17,714 nucleotides of DNA from Clostridia bacterium (GCA_017408535.1 JAFQUL010000138.1:1-17714), one strand, 5' to 3'. Numbered from the stretch's first letter, positions 1 to 8,560 are shown. Translations and numbers: made by a program. Notes: generated by a model not told the origin, from the letters alone.

Positions 1-66
1 CTCCTCATCCACCACTGAAATCCTTCGGATTTCCTGTGGTCCCCCTTCCCCGCTGGGGAAGGCTAC
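1..66. repeat. Hairpin-rich intergenic repeat, cut by window edge
   Basis: Two consecutive hairpins are visible. The first pairs ACCAC (11-15) and GAAATCC (17-23) with GGATTTC (27-33) and GTGGT (36-40) around a TTC loop. The second pairs CCTTCCCC (44-51) with GGGGAAGG (55-62) around GCT. Short dispersed elements with a CTTCCCC..GGGGAAG hairpin are, from memory, common between genes in Oscillospiraceae and Lachnospiraceae genomes, and this looks like one of them. No coding frame is convincing here. The element probably continues to the left of the window. Confidence 0.55.
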
Positions 67-106
67 CGCTGCGGCGGGGACTATGTAAAGCTAAAAGCTT
101 TTTCGA

Positions 107-127
107 ACCACGGGCTTAGCCCGTGGT
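107..127. repeat. Perfect 9-bp hairpin, possible mobile-element end
   Basis: ACCACGGGC (107-115), a TTA loop and GCCCGTGGT (119-127) form a perfect stem, followed by ATT. A hairpin of the same design, also ending in GGTATT, lies at 16563-16581 on the other side of the operon. Such subterminal hairpins occur at the ends of IS200/IS605-type elements, but no tnpA or tnpB is visible here. The assignment is therefore tentative. It could also be a bidirectional terminator or another dispersed repeat. Confidence 0.4.
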
Positions 128-143
128 ATTCGTTATACAATAA

Positions 144-178
144 GAAAAGCCAGGCTCCGGTAAACAGCTTGGCTTTTT
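144..178 (-). terminator. Rho-independent terminator of the operon
   Basis: On the minus strand the stem AAGCCAAGCT (175-166) pairs with AGCCTGGCTT (156-147), with one mismatch and a 9-nt loop, followed by TTCTTATTG. It begins 16 bp after the methyltransferase stop codon at 194-196. The flanking A and T runs extend the stem to about 144-178 and would let it work in both directions. It marks the likely end of the eight-gene transcript. Confidence 0.8.
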
Positions 179-193
179 CTGTCGATTGATGTA

Positions 194-949
194 TTATTTC
201 CGTGCGACAATAATGGGCTGGTAGAAGCCGCTTTCCTCGGGGAACAGCCACAGCACCCGGCTACAGCCGGAGGTGAGAAACAGACGTGTCAGCTCTTCCC
301 TTTCGGTAGCTCTGTACTCGCACTCAAATCGGCTGACTGCGGCAGTCTCTTCGTCATCGATAATATACTGGATAAGCTTATAGCTATCACCCTTCCACTC
401 CCAGGTCTGAAAGGAGACCCTCTGTCCCTTGTCTGTTTTATGGATATAGGGTGGAGAATAGGACGGCTTGCTCTCGAGCAGTGCATCATAGTCTCTGATG
501 CTTCCGACAAAAATACCGTTTTCCCTGATCCTGCCGGCAATACTTCTGACAGCCGTTTCGAGATCGTCACTTGTCAGCATATGAGGGAGAGCGTTGTCCA
601 TAGCGATGACGATATCAAATTCTTGATCAAATGTCTCCTCAAGACGGCGGAAATCCGCATTTTCAAAGCGTATCTCTACACCTCTGCCCTCCGCTCTTTC
701 CCTTGCCTCGTTAAGCTCAGCCTGGCTGATATCAGATGCGGTCACCTTATACCCAAGGGCGGCAAGACCGATAGCCTGCGTCCCGATGCCCGATGCACAG
801 TCAAGGACGGTGGCAGTGCTTTCAAAGCCGTTACTTCTGAAGATACGGTCAAGTATACCCGCCTGCTCCTTGGTATCGGCCTCCCAATCGAGGAACAGCT
901 TATGGTACTGCGACGCTAAATTATCATAAAAGGTCTGGGTTATATTCAT
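194..949 (-). CDS. Class I SAM-dependent methyltransferase
   Basis: This is a soluble 251-residue Rossmann-fold methyltransferase. Motif I (SAM binding) is VLDCASGIGT at about residues 48-57. The acidic residue ending strand beta2 is D73 in TASDIS, and NADF at 97-100 and DNALPHMLTSDDL at about 118-130 match the glycine/sarcosine N-methyltransferase-like group. The ATG at 947-949 follows GGAG (961-958) at 8 nt. An upstream ATG at 955-957 is out of frame and stops at once. The gene begins 33 bp after the activase stop and is the last gene of the operon, directly before the terminator. The methyl acceptor cannot be read from sequence. It might modify a substrate or product of the GRE pathway, or be only co-transcribed. 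Confidence 0.85.
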   Translation of the reverse strand: MNITQTFYDNLASQYHKLFLDWEADTKEQAGILDRIFRSNGFESTATVLDCASGIGTQAIGLAALGYKVTASDISQAELNEARERAEGRGVEIRFENADFRRLEETFDQEFDIVIAMDNALPHMLTSDDLETAVRSIAGRIRENGIFVGSIRDYDALLESKPSYSPPYIHKTDKGQRVSFQTWEWKGDSYKLIQYIIDDEETAAVSRFECEYRATEREELTRLFLTSGCSRVLWLFPEESGFYQPIIVARK

Positions 950-982
950 ATCCTCATCTCCGTCATAGGCTGTACTCAGAGA

Positions 983-1882
983 TCATTCTCCGGAAACTCT
1001 TATTTCTGCACCGCTGTCAGAGAGAAACTCTCTCCATTTTTCAGCAAACTGCTTGCCTGCAGGAATGGGATCGTATACCTCACGTCCCACAGCGGTGTTC
1101 TTGTCTCTGCCCATCTCGTGATATGGCATGATCTCGGCATACTCGATGTGATCTTTCCTCTCTGCGATAAAGTCACGGAGAAGAGCCAGATCCACGTCTG
1201 AATCGTTTTTGCCGGGGATCATAGGCAGACGGAGAACTATCTTCGCCCCCTCTGCTATGAGAGCATCAAGATTTTTGTGTATAACGTCGGGATAGACACC
1301 GGTATTTATCTTGTGCTTTTCACGGTCTATACCTTTTATATCAAAGAAGAAAGTTGCTCCAAGCTCGTGAAGACTCATAAAAAAGTCTCTCTCACCAAAG
1401 CCGGAGGTCTCGATAACCGACTCAATTCCCTCCTCCTTTGCCATTCTGACAAGCTCGATGACCGCCTTGCTCTGCATAGCGGGCTCGCCGCCGGACACCG
1501 TCATTCCGCCGCCGGAGGTCTTGTAAAAGGGCAGATCTTTTTTTACCTCTGCAAGGATATTTTCAGTAGTATCCTTCTTTCCGCAAAGGCTGTTTGCGGT
1601 ATTGTAGCATCTTTCGGTACACTTTCCGCAGAGAAGACACTTCTCCCTGTCATAGATAAGCTGTCCGTCTGCTGTGACGCTTCTTGCCGAACAAAAGTCA
1701 AGACATCTGCCGCATACCGAGCACTTATGGCGGTAAAACATTATCTCGGGCTCTGTCCTCTTTGACTCGGGGTTATGACACCAGAGACAGTCAAGGGGAC
1801 AGCCCTTGAGAAATACCGTGGTACGGATACCCGGCCCGTCGTGAATACAGAATTTTTGTATATTGAAATATGAAAGTTCCAA
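983..1882 (-). CDS. Glycyl radical enzyme activase (radical SAM)
   Basis: This 299-residue protein would install the glycyl radical on the neighbouring GREs by reductive cleavage of SAM in the cytosol. The radical-SAM cluster motif CxxxCxxC is C28, C32, C35 within GCPLDCLWCHNP. Two ferredoxin-like 4Fe-4S motifs follow: C54/C57/C60/C64 and C82/C85/C88/C92, the arrangement usual in activases of non-PFL GREs. SGGEP at 130-134 is the SAM-binding motif. The N-terminal HDGPGIRTTVFLKGCP block is typical of the family. The start is a TTG at 1880-1882, 13 nt after the GRE-1 stop and preceded by GATGAGG, which overlaps that stop. The nearby ATG (1894-1896) is out of frame and hits a stop. It is the only activase in the window, so it presumably serves all six GREs. 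Confidence 0.95.
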   Translation of the reverse strand: MELSYFNIQKFCIHDGPGIRTTVFLKGCPLDCLWCHNPESKRTEPEIMFYRHKCSVCGRCLDFCSARSVTADGQLIYDREKCLLCGKCTERCYNTANSLCGKKDTTENILAEVKKDLPFYKTSGGGMTVSGGEPAMQSKAVIELVRMAKEEGIESVIETSGFGERDFFMSLHELGATFFFDIKGIDREKHKINTGVYPDVIHKNLDALIAEGAKIVLRLPMIPGKNDSDVDLALLRDFIAERKDHIEYAEIMPYHEMGRDKNTAVGREVYDPIPAGKQFAEKWREFLSDSGAEIRVSGE

Positions 1883-1895
1883 AGCTAATACCTCA

Positions 1896-4076
1896 TCAGA
1901 TTTTAATGCTTGTACGTGCTATTACGTTGTCCTGCAGGGCCTTTCCGATATTTACGAAATAATCGCAGTAGCCGCCCACACGGACGATAAGATCCTTATG
2001 ATTCTCAGGATGTATCTGAGCGTCTCTCAGCTCCTCTTCGGATACCACCGTGAAGGTCAGCATCTGTCCCCCACCCTCAAAATATCTTTTGACAATTGGG
2101 ATAAACGCCTCCTTTCCGGATGTGGAACGGAACATCTCACCGTCAAACTTCAGATTGAGAATAAAACCGCTTCCTGCAAGAGTATGATCAAAGCTGAGGC
2201 AGGAATTGATAAGCGCGGTAGGGCCGTTTGTGTCGCATCCGGGAGTTGCACCGATGGAATCGGCTATCATACTCTCTCCTCGCTTTTTGCCGTTGGGAAG
2301 TGCGCCGAGATGCGCCCCGTAGGAGGGAGCGTTCACAAAGGGTGAACAGCCGCCGGAGTATCTGCCGCCGCGGTAGGTATCTACAGTAAGGAAGTATCTG
2401 TTGAGATGATCTATCATATCTGCGGCAATGCTGTCAACGTATTCAATATCGTTTCCGAATTTCAGCGGACTGTTCTTAAAGGTATGATACATCTCATCAT
2501 ACCCCTCGTAGTTCTTTCTCAGTGCGTCAAGCACCTCTTCCATAGTATAGCGCTTTTCTTCAAAGACGTATTTCTTTATGGCCGCGACAGAGTCCGCACC
2601 GTCGGCGATACCCTCGATAAGTATCTGACCGTGGTTGTAGACAGGACCGCCGCACTTGTAATCTATTCCCTTTTCAAGGCACCCCTCAATAAGAGGTGAG
2701 CGTATGGGATTCTGTGCCTCCTCGGCATATACCTTCTGGCAGGCGTTTGACATATCGCAGGCAATACGCGCCGCGTGCTCTATCTGTCTGAGCACTGCCG
2801 AGTAAAACTCGTCAAAGGTCTTAAATTCAGATGGTTCTCCGGTCTTGAGTCCGGGGCCTTCTTTTCCGTTAGAATTTCTGCCGTTCGTCAGTGCAAATTC
2901 GACCGCCTTTGCCACACACATCTCACCGCCATTGAGACCCATATGGCTCTTGCCCTGAATATCTATCTGATTACAGCCGTTCATTACGTATTTATGCGAG
3001 TCCGCGGGTGGAATGCCCAGCTGTTCCTCAAGGGCACGGCAGACCACCTCATCGTTGTATATAGCCGGGAGACCGCAGCCGGTGGAGACCGCCTCATAGG
3101 CTGACATAAGGAGCTTCTCAGGGGTATTCCTATGACAGCGCATAGTAAGGTTAGGGGTATGGTATTTGAATTTTTTAACTACCTCAAGTATCTCGTAGGT
3201 AAGGTCATTTGAAAGGTCATTCCAGTTCTCGTCAGAGCCTGAGATAGTCAGATTCCAGGCTCGGGTCTCGTGGAAATACTCCCACAGTCCCTCAAGATAC
3301 CTGCGGCGGAGAGAAGGCTCTGTTACCTGCCAATAGCGGTACATATACTGATCAAACCAGCCGGGAGAGTCAATACCGTCAAAGGCAAAGACCAGAGCAA
3401 ATACTATGACCGCCTCCGCAAAGTCACGGCAGGGGTACTTAGGTGCGTGATCGAATGTCTTTATTATCCTCTCAAGATTGTCTCGGGCAAGAGGGTCGGT
3501 CTCTCCGGCAAGCATCTCTTTTGCAAGTGAGGAAAATCTCTCACCCAAGATATCGTATGCCTCGGTGGTACGTGAGCAGGCATTGTAAAAGCTGTCCTTA
3601 CCGGGATTTTTAGCTCTGAAGCTCTCGATCTTTTCTCTCAGAGCCACCGTGCCCATATCAGCAATATCGATAAAATTGGGGACTGCGTGTCCTACCCAGT
3701 TACCGCCCGAGGCAAGTCCTGCACGGCTTGCGGCCAGCATCAGAGGAGTATAGGTATATTTGTTCAGCTGGCTGTCGTCATGCTTCATCCACGGCTCCAT
3801 AGCCTTGGTTACGTACTCAAGGTCTTCTCTGTCCTCCGGGTGGTCCTTTGCCAAATCCATTACCCAGTCGGAAAAACAGCAGATAGCCGTTCCGTAGAAA
3901 TATCCGGTAGGTGCTTCTACTCTGCCGTCACATATTCCCGTCTTTTTATTAATGCTGACAGGCATTTCTCTTGCCGACATAAGGATGCCCGCAACAGTCT
4001 TCTCCAGCTTGTCCTCTGACTCGCAATTAAGAAAGCCTCTCGCAAAAGGTACTAATTTTGTTTTGAATTCATACAT
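1896..4076 (-). CDS. Glycyl radical enzyme paralog GRE-1 (activase-proximal)
   Basis: This 726-residue member of the pyruvate formate-lyase/glycyl radical superfamily is intact. The thiyl cysteine is C368 in MNGCNQIDIQGKSHMG, and the radical glycine is G702 in RVGGYCDYF, 24 residues from the C terminus. The core barrel signatures SGSDENWNDLSND (about 279-291) and IADSIGATPGCDTNGPTA (about 604-621) correspond to GRE blocks before and after the active site. It is the outlier of the six. It has GHAVPNFIDIADMG at about 129-142, closer to ordinary GREs, where the others have a GHANPDHADVC-like block. It also has LNGGEMCVAKA where the others have LEDGQF. EGIADGADSVAAIKK (about 488-502) also resembles typical family members. 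The ATG at 4074-4076 has GGAGG (4091-4087) 10 nt upstream. Its stop is coupled to the activase ribosome site. The substrate is unknown. Confidence 0.9.
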   Translation of the reverse strand: MYEFKTKLVPFARGFLNCESEDKLEKTVAGILMSAREMPVSINKKTGICDGRVEAPTGYFYGTAICCFSDWVMDLAKDHPEDREDLEYVTKAMEPWMKHDDSQLNKYTYTPLMLAASRAGLASGGNWVGHAVPNFIDIADMGTVALREKIESFRAKNPGKDSFYNACSRTTEAYDILGERFSSLAKEMLAGETDPLARDNLERIIKTFDHAPKYPCRDFAEAVIVFALVFAFDGIDSPGWFDQYMYRYWQVTEPSLRRRYLEGLWEYFHETRAWNLTISGSDENWNDLSNDLTYEILEVVKKFKYHTPNLTMRCHRNTPEKLLMSAYEAVSTGCGLPAIYNDEVVCRALEEQLGIPPADSHKYVMNGCNQIDIQGKSHMGLNGGEMCVAKAVEFALTNGRNSNGKEGPGLKTGEPSEFKTFDEFYSAVLRQIEHAARIACDMSNACQKVYAEEAQNPIRSPLIEGCLEKGIDYKCGGPVYNHGQILIEGIADGADSVAAIKKYVFEEKRYTMEEVLDALRKNYEGYDEMYHTFKNSPLKFGNDIEYVDSIAADMIDHLNRYFLTVDTYRGGRYSGGCSPFVNAPSYGAHLGALPNGKKRGESMIADSIGATPGCDTNGPTALINSCLSFDHTLAGSGFILNLKFDGEMFRSTSGKEAFIPIVKRYFEGGGQMLTFTVVSEEELRDAQIHPENHKDLIVRVGGYCDYFVNIGKALQDNVIARTSIKI

Positions 4077-4110
4077 ACCGAGTTAACCTCCCGCTAAGGA
4101 TGTTTTCCAA

Positions 4111-4136
4111 AGCAGGGGCGGAATACCGCCCCTGCT
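4111..4136 (-). promoter_or_regulatory. Strong intercistronic hairpin between GRE-2 and GRE-1
   Basis: A perfect 11-bp, GC-rich stem, AGCAGGGGCGG (4111-4121) with CCGCCCCTGCT (4126-4136), closes a 4-nt loop. It lies in the longest gap of the operon (73 bp), 13 bp after the GRE-2 stop. In the transcribed (minus) direction it is followed only by TTTGGAAAAC, so the U-tract is too poor for a full terminator. A leaky terminator, or an RNA processing or stability element that lowers expression of GRE-1, the activase and the methyltransferase relative to the upstream GREs, fits better. None of the other GRE gaps has a comparable hairpin. Confidence 0.65.
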
Positions 4137-4149
4137 CTGTTGCTTTTTG

Positions 4150-6312
4150 TTAAATACTGAGAACTGTACGTGCGATAACGTTATCCTGAAGACCCTTTGA
4201 GATATTTACGAAATAGTCGCAATATCCGCCGACACGGACGATAAGATCACGGTGAGCATCGGGGTTCTTCTGAGCGTCGAGCAACTCGTCGGCTGAAACT
4301 ACGGTAGCGGTGATCATCTGACCCTTGCGCTCAAAGTAGTTCTTCCAGAGAGCGATAAATGCCACCTTGCCCTTAGCGGAATTGAAGATACTGCGGTCAA
4401 ACTTAAGATTAAGGATAAAACCGCTGCCGGGAAGGGTGTGGTCAAAACTGAGGCAGGAATTGAGAAGTGCTGTAGGTCCGTTTACATCACGTCCCGGAGT
4501 TGCGCCGATAGAGTCGGCAATAATCTTCTCTTCCTTTTTAAGGCCGTTCGGAAGAGCGCCGAGAGACTCACCGCACTTTGGCGCGTCAACAAAGGGTGAA
4601 CAGCCGCCGGAATAGTGGCCGCCTCGGAAGGTCTTGATGGTAAGCAATTTGTTGTTTATATGATCCATAAGATCTGCCGCAATAGAGTCAACGTACTCTA
4701 TATCGTTACCGAAGCGTTGATCGTTGTTTTTGAGTACGTGATACATCTCGTCGTAGCCCTCAAAGTTCTTTTCAAGGGCATCGGCAAGCTCTGCTATAGT
4801 GAAACGCTTCTCCTCATACACGAACTTCTTGATAGCAACGAGAGAGTCAACTGCCTCTGCAAAGCCCTGAACGAGTATCTGACCGTTACCGTAAAGCGGA
4901 CCGCCGTTCTTATACTCAAGACCCTTTTCAAGACAGCCGTCAATAAGGACACAGCGGTAAGGGCCGGGCAGATACTGCGCGTGGCAGGCCTGAGCCCTGT
5001 TAGCCATATCGGTTATAAGGTCGATTATGTAGTCTACCTGAGTGAGGAATACCTCGTAGAATTTTTCGTAGCTTCCAAAGGTCGAGGGATCACCTGTTTT
5101 AAGACCAAGCTCCCTTCCGGTACGGTTTGAGCGGCCGTTGTGGAGAGTGAACTCGATAGCCTTTGCAACGGTAAACTGACCGTCCTCAAGCCCCATATGG
5201 CTCTTACCCTGGATATCTATCTGGTTACAGCCGTTCATAACGTACATATGTGCGTCACTCGAGGGTATACCGAGACGTTCAAGAGCGGGCACTACCGCCT
5301 CGTCGTTATAAAGACCGGGCAGACCGCAACCGGTAGCAAGAGTCTCATACGCCGCCGCATAAAGTTCTGCGGGAGTGTTCCTGTGGCAACGCATGGTAAG
5401 GTTGGGGGTCTGATATTTCTTTTCGCCGGTTATCTTAAGAATAGCATAGCTTAAGTCGTTGGTAAGATCGTTCCAATTCTCGTCAGAGCCGGAGATGCAA
5501 AGATTCCAGGCTCTCGTATTGTGGAAGAATTCCCACTGTCTGTCAAGATACTTCAAACGAAGGTCACTGTCGGTAACCTTCCAGAAATCGTACATATACT
5601 GGTCGTACCAGCCGGGAGAATCCAGACCGTCCCAGCTGTATACAAGAGTGAACACAATAACAGCCTCGGCAAAGTCACGGCAGGGAGCCTTGGGCGCGTG
5701 TTCAAAGGTCTTTGCAATTATCTGAAGCTTCTCGATGTTATCGGGGTCTGTCTCGGTGGCGAGCATCTCGAGAGCCTTTTCTCTATATCTCTCACCCAGA
5801 ATATCAAGAGAGTCCATTGTCATTGAGCATGCATCGTAAAAATCGTCCTTGCCGGGATTTAGTGCACGGTACTTCTCTATCTTCTCACGGAGGGCATCGG
5901 TACCGAAGTGGCAAACGTCTGCGTGGTCGGGGTTAGCGTGGCCTTCCCATTCTCCTGCCCACATATATCCCTCTCTGACATTAGCCTCCTGCTCGGGGGA
6001 AGCCTTCCAGGATACCTGCTGATTTGCCCAAACGGTCATATTTTCTTTGATAAAAAGCAGCTCTTCTTTTTCCTCGGGATATTTCTCTATAAGCCTATCA
6101 TAACGATTATCAAAGCAAAACAGACCGCAGTAATTATACCTGGTCCCGAACTTCATATCGGCATAGCAAAGGCCCAGATTAAGATCCAGTTGAAGATCCA
6201 TATCCTTTGCCGCCTGTATCATTCCCGCCGCACATCTCTTGCTTTTGTTCTCGCTGTCGCAATTAAGGAAGCCGCGGGCGAAAGGTTCTTTTTTTGTTTT
6301 GAAGTTATACAT
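4150..6312 (-). CDS. Glycyl radical enzyme paralog GRE-2
   Basis: This is a 720-residue intact GRE with C362 in the NGCNQ motif and G696 in RVGGYCDYF. It belongs to the larger class of the array by SPGWYDQYM (about 232-240), TMRCHRNTP (about 306-314) and YCD/NI in the glycyl loop. Its sequence is mosaic. N-terminal blocks such as CAAGMIQAAKDM (27-38), CSMTMDSLDILGERYREKALEML (about 162-184) and KNNDQRFGND (about 528-537) match GRE-3. SIFNSAKGKVAFIALWKNYF and RKGQMITATVVS match GRE-5 and GRE-6. The region about 52-118 differs from all siblings. The ATG at 6310-6312 follows GGAGG (6323-6319) at 6 nt, 47 bp after the GRE-3 stop. The reaction cannot be assigned. Confidence 0.9.
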   Translation of the reverse strand: MYNFKTKKEPFARGFLNCDSENKSKRCAAGMIQAAKDMDLQLDLNLGLCYADMKFGTRYNYCGLFCFDNRYDRLIEKYPEEKEELLFIKENMTVWANQQVSWKASPEQEANVREGYMWAGEWEGHANPDHADVCHFGTDALREKIEKYRALNPGKDDFYDACSMTMDSLDILGERYREKALEMLATETDPDNIEKLQIIAKTFEHAPKAPCRDFAEAVIVFTLVYSWDGLDSPGWYDQYMYDFWKVTDSDLRLKYLDRQWEFFHNTRAWNLCISGSDENWNDLTNDLSYAILKITGEKKYQTPNLTMRCHRNTPAELYAAAYETLATGCGLPGLYNDEAVVPALERLGIPSSDAHMYVMNGCNQIDIQGKSHMGLEDGQFTVAKAIEFTLHNGRSNRTGRELGLKTGDPSTFGSYEKFYEVFLTQVDYIIDLITDMANRAQACHAQYLPGPYRCVLIDGCLEKGLEYKNGGPLYGNGQILVQGFAEAVDSLVAIKKFVYEEKRFTIAELADALEKNFEGYDEMYHVLKNNDQRFGNDIEYVDSIAADLMDHINNKLLTIKTFRGGHYSGGCSPFVDAPKCGESLGALPNGLKKEEKIIADSIGATPGRDVNGPTALLNSCLSFDHTLPGSGFILNLKFDRSIFNSAKGKVAFIALWKNYFERKGQMITATVVSADELLDAQKNPDAHRDLIVRVGGYCDYFVNISKGLQDNVIARTVLSI

Positions 6313-6359
6313 AGTGCACCTCCGTATATTAAGGTAATAAGTTCAAATTTTCTATTTTA

Positions 6360-8525
6360 TTAAACACCGTATACCGTACGGGCAATAACGTTATCCTGAA
6401 GCTCTTTCCCGAGATTGACGAAAAGATCGCTGTAACCGCCTACACGGACGATGAGATCACGGTGGTTATCGGGATCAGTCTGTGCTTCAAGCAGCTCCTC
6501 GGGAGATACCGCAGTCACGGTTATCATCTGCCCGCCCCTCTCGAAATATGACCCCAGGAGTGCATAGAAATTACTCTCACCTGCCGGAGTATTAAAGAGT
6601 GCTTTATCAAATTTAAGATTCAGAATAAAGCCGCTGCCGGGGAGAGTGTGGTCAAAGGCGAGACAGGAGTTAAGAAGTGCGGTAGGCCCGTTTACGTCAC
6701 ACCCGGGTGTAGCACCGATGGAATCGGCGATGGTGGTCTCCTCCTTTTTAAGTCCCGAGGGAAGCGCACCGAGAGCGGCGCCGCAGGTGGGAGCATCAAC
6801 AAAGGGGGAACAACCGCCGGAAAAGTGGCCGCCGCGGTAGGTGGGAACGGTAAGCAGACGGCGGTTGATATGGTCCATCAGCTCACCTGCAACAGCATCC
6901 ACCTCCGGTATATCGTTGCCGAAGCGCTGATCGTTTTTCTTAAGCATATGATACAGCTCGTCATAGCCCTCAAAATTCTTTTCGAGTGCATCCGCAAGCT
7001 CCGCCATGGTAAAGCGCTTTTCCTCATATACGAATCTTCTGACCGCAACCAGCGAATCTACCGTCTCGGCAAATGCCTGGACCAGGATCTGACCGTTGCC
7101 GTAGATCGGACCGCCGTCCTTGTATTCAAGTCCCCTTTCAAGGCAACCGTCTATCAGCACCGAGCGGAGCGGTGCGGGAAATACCTTCCCATGAACTCTT
7201 TGCGCCCTGTTGGACATATCGGTTATCATATCGATAATATAGTCCACCTGCTTGATAAACGCCCCGTAAAACTCTTCATAACTGTCAAACGCCGATGGGT
7301 CGCCGGTCTTAAGACCAAGCTCAGCACCGGTACGGTTTGAACGTCCGTTATGAATGGTAAATTCAATAGCCTTAGCGACAGCAAACTGACCGTCCTCAAG
7401 ACCCATATGGCTCTTGCCCTGAATGTCTATCTGGTTACAGCCGTTGAGCACGTACATATGTGCATCCTGCGGCGGTATACCAAGGCGGTCAACCAGGGCG
7501 GGGATGACCGCTTCGTCATTATAGATACCCGGCAGGCCGCAACCGGTAGCCAGGGACTCGTACACTGCGTGTATAAGCTTTTTGGGGGAATTGCGGTGAA
7601 GCCGTACCGTCAGATTAGGGGTATGGTATTTTTTTCTTTTCGCCACGTCAAGTATGGCATATGAAAGATCGTTTGTAAGATCGTTCCAGTTCTCGTCGGA
7701 GCCGCAGATGGTAAGATTCCAGGCTCTGACGTTATGAAAATACTCCCATATGCTGTCAAGATATCTGAGTCTCAGATCAGCGGGAGTGACCTGCCAGAAC
7801 TCATACATAAACTGATCAAAATGGCCGGGGGAATCCTGACCGTCAAAATCAAACACGAGAGTAAAGACGATGACCGCCTCCGCAAAGTCACGGCACGGTG
7901 CTTTCGGTGCGTGATCAAAAGTATCCGCGATCTTCCTCAGTCTTTCCGCTATCTCGGGATCCGTCTCGCTCTCAAGCATTTCTAAAGCCTTCTCACGGTA
8001 TCTCTCACCGAAAATATCAAGGGCATCCATTGACATGGAGCAAGCATCGTAGAAATCGTCCTTGCCGGGGTTCTCGGCACGGTACTTCTCTATTTTCTCC
8101 CTGAGAGCATCGGTCCCAAAGCAGCAGATATCGGCATGATCGGGATTGGCGTGACCGCCGACTCCCCCTGCCCACATATACCCTTCCTTACGGTTGGCGA
8201 TCTGCTCGGGAGTTTTCTCCCAGTCCTTCTGTCTGTCTGTCCAAAAGGCAAAGCCGTCCTTCAGGTACTGCAGCTCCTCCCTCTCCTCGGGATATTCGGC
8301 TGATAATTTATCAAAATGTCCTTTCCAAATGTGAAGACCGTCATGATCGTAGTAAGCACCGAGGTCCAATTTTGCATAACAAAGACCCAGCTTACTGTCA
8401 AGCTTAAGCTCCATTTCCCGTGCCGCCTGTATCATTCCGGCAGCGCATTTTTTACTTACGTTATCGCTTTCACAGCGCAAAAAACCGCGGGCAAAGGGTT
8501 CTCTTTTGATAGTAAACTGTTTCAA
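6360..8525 (-). CDS. Glycyl radical enzyme paralog GRE-3 (TTG start)
   Basis: This is a 721-residue GRE with C363 in LNGCNQIDI and G697 in RVGGYSDLF. With GRE-4 it forms a minor class: SPGHFDQFM instead of SPGWFDQYM (about 232-240), TVRLHRNSP instead of TMRCHRNTP (about 306-314), Ser instead of Cys after the glycyl Gly-Tyr, and VNL instead of VNI. It is the only paralog with CGSDENW for SGSDENW (about 274-280). The start is a TTG at 8523-8525. No in-frame ATG exists upstream before a stop. The site GGAGGTGAT (8539-8531) lies at good distance. MKQFTIKREPFARGFL aligns without gap to MYNFKTKxEPFARGFL of the siblings, which fixes this start. The region around residues 52-118 is again unique. Confidence 0.9.
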   Translation of the reverse strand: MKQFTIKREPFARGFLRCESDNVSKKCAAGMIQAAREMELKLDSKLGLCYAKLDLGAYYDHDGLHIWKGHFDKLSAEYPEEREELQYLKDGFAFWTDRQKDWEKTPEQIANRKEGYMWAGGVGGHANPDHADICCFGTDALREKIEKYRAENPGKDDFYDACSMSMDALDIFGERYREKALEMLESETDPEIAERLRKIADTFDHAPKAPCRDFAEAVIVFTLVFDFDGQDSPGHFDQFMYEFWQVTPADLRLRYLDSIWEYFHNVRAWNLTICGSDENWNDLTNDLSYAILDVAKRKKYHTPNLTVRLHRNSPKKLIHAVYESLATGCGLPGIYNDEAVIPALVDRLGIPPQDAHMYVLNGCNQIDIQGKSHMGLEDGQFAVAKAIEFTIHNGRSNRTGAELGLKTGDPSAFDSYEEFYGAFIKQVDYIIDMITDMSNRAQRVHGKVFPAPLRSVLIDGCLERGLEYKDGGPIYGNGQILVQAFAETVDSLVAVRRFVYEEKRFTMAELADALEKNFEGYDELYHMLKKNDQRFGNDIPEVDAVAGELMDHINRRLLTVPTYRGGHFSGGCSPFVDAPTCGAALGALPSGLKKEETTIADSIGATPGCDVNGPTALLNSCLAFDHTLPGSGFILNLKFDKALFNTPAGESNFYALLGSYFERGGQMITVTAVSPEELLEAQTDPDNHRDLIVRVGGYSDLFVNLGKELQDNVIARTVYGV

Positions 8526-8530
8526 TGAGT

Positions 8531-8539
8531 ATCACCTCC
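8531..8539 (-). promoter_or_regulatory. Strong ribosome binding site deciding a TTG start (GRE-3)
   Basis: GGAGGTGAT, an excellent match to the 16S 3' end, lies just upstream of TTG at 8523-8525, with 9 nt between GGAGG and the start. Paralog alignment supports this codon. The GGG just before the site is the end of an 8-bp stem: CCCTGTAC at 8577-8570 pairs with GTACAGGG at 8546-8539 on the mRNA. The stem spans the GRE-4 stop codon. Ribosomes finishing GRE-4 would open it, which suggests translational coupling. Confidence 0.6.
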
Positions 8540-8560
8540 CCTGTACATGGAACGGTAATA

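Noticed and set aside
1894..1896. ATG overlapping the GRE-1 stop as the activase start
   Set aside because: It is out of frame with the activase and reaches a stop after three codons. The TTG at 1880-1882 is in frame and gives the usual family N terminus.
4111..4136. Hairpin as a full transcription terminator
   Set aside because: The transcribed direction has only TTT before GG, the downstream genes have no promoter of their own that I can see, and the activase must be expressed for the GREs to work.
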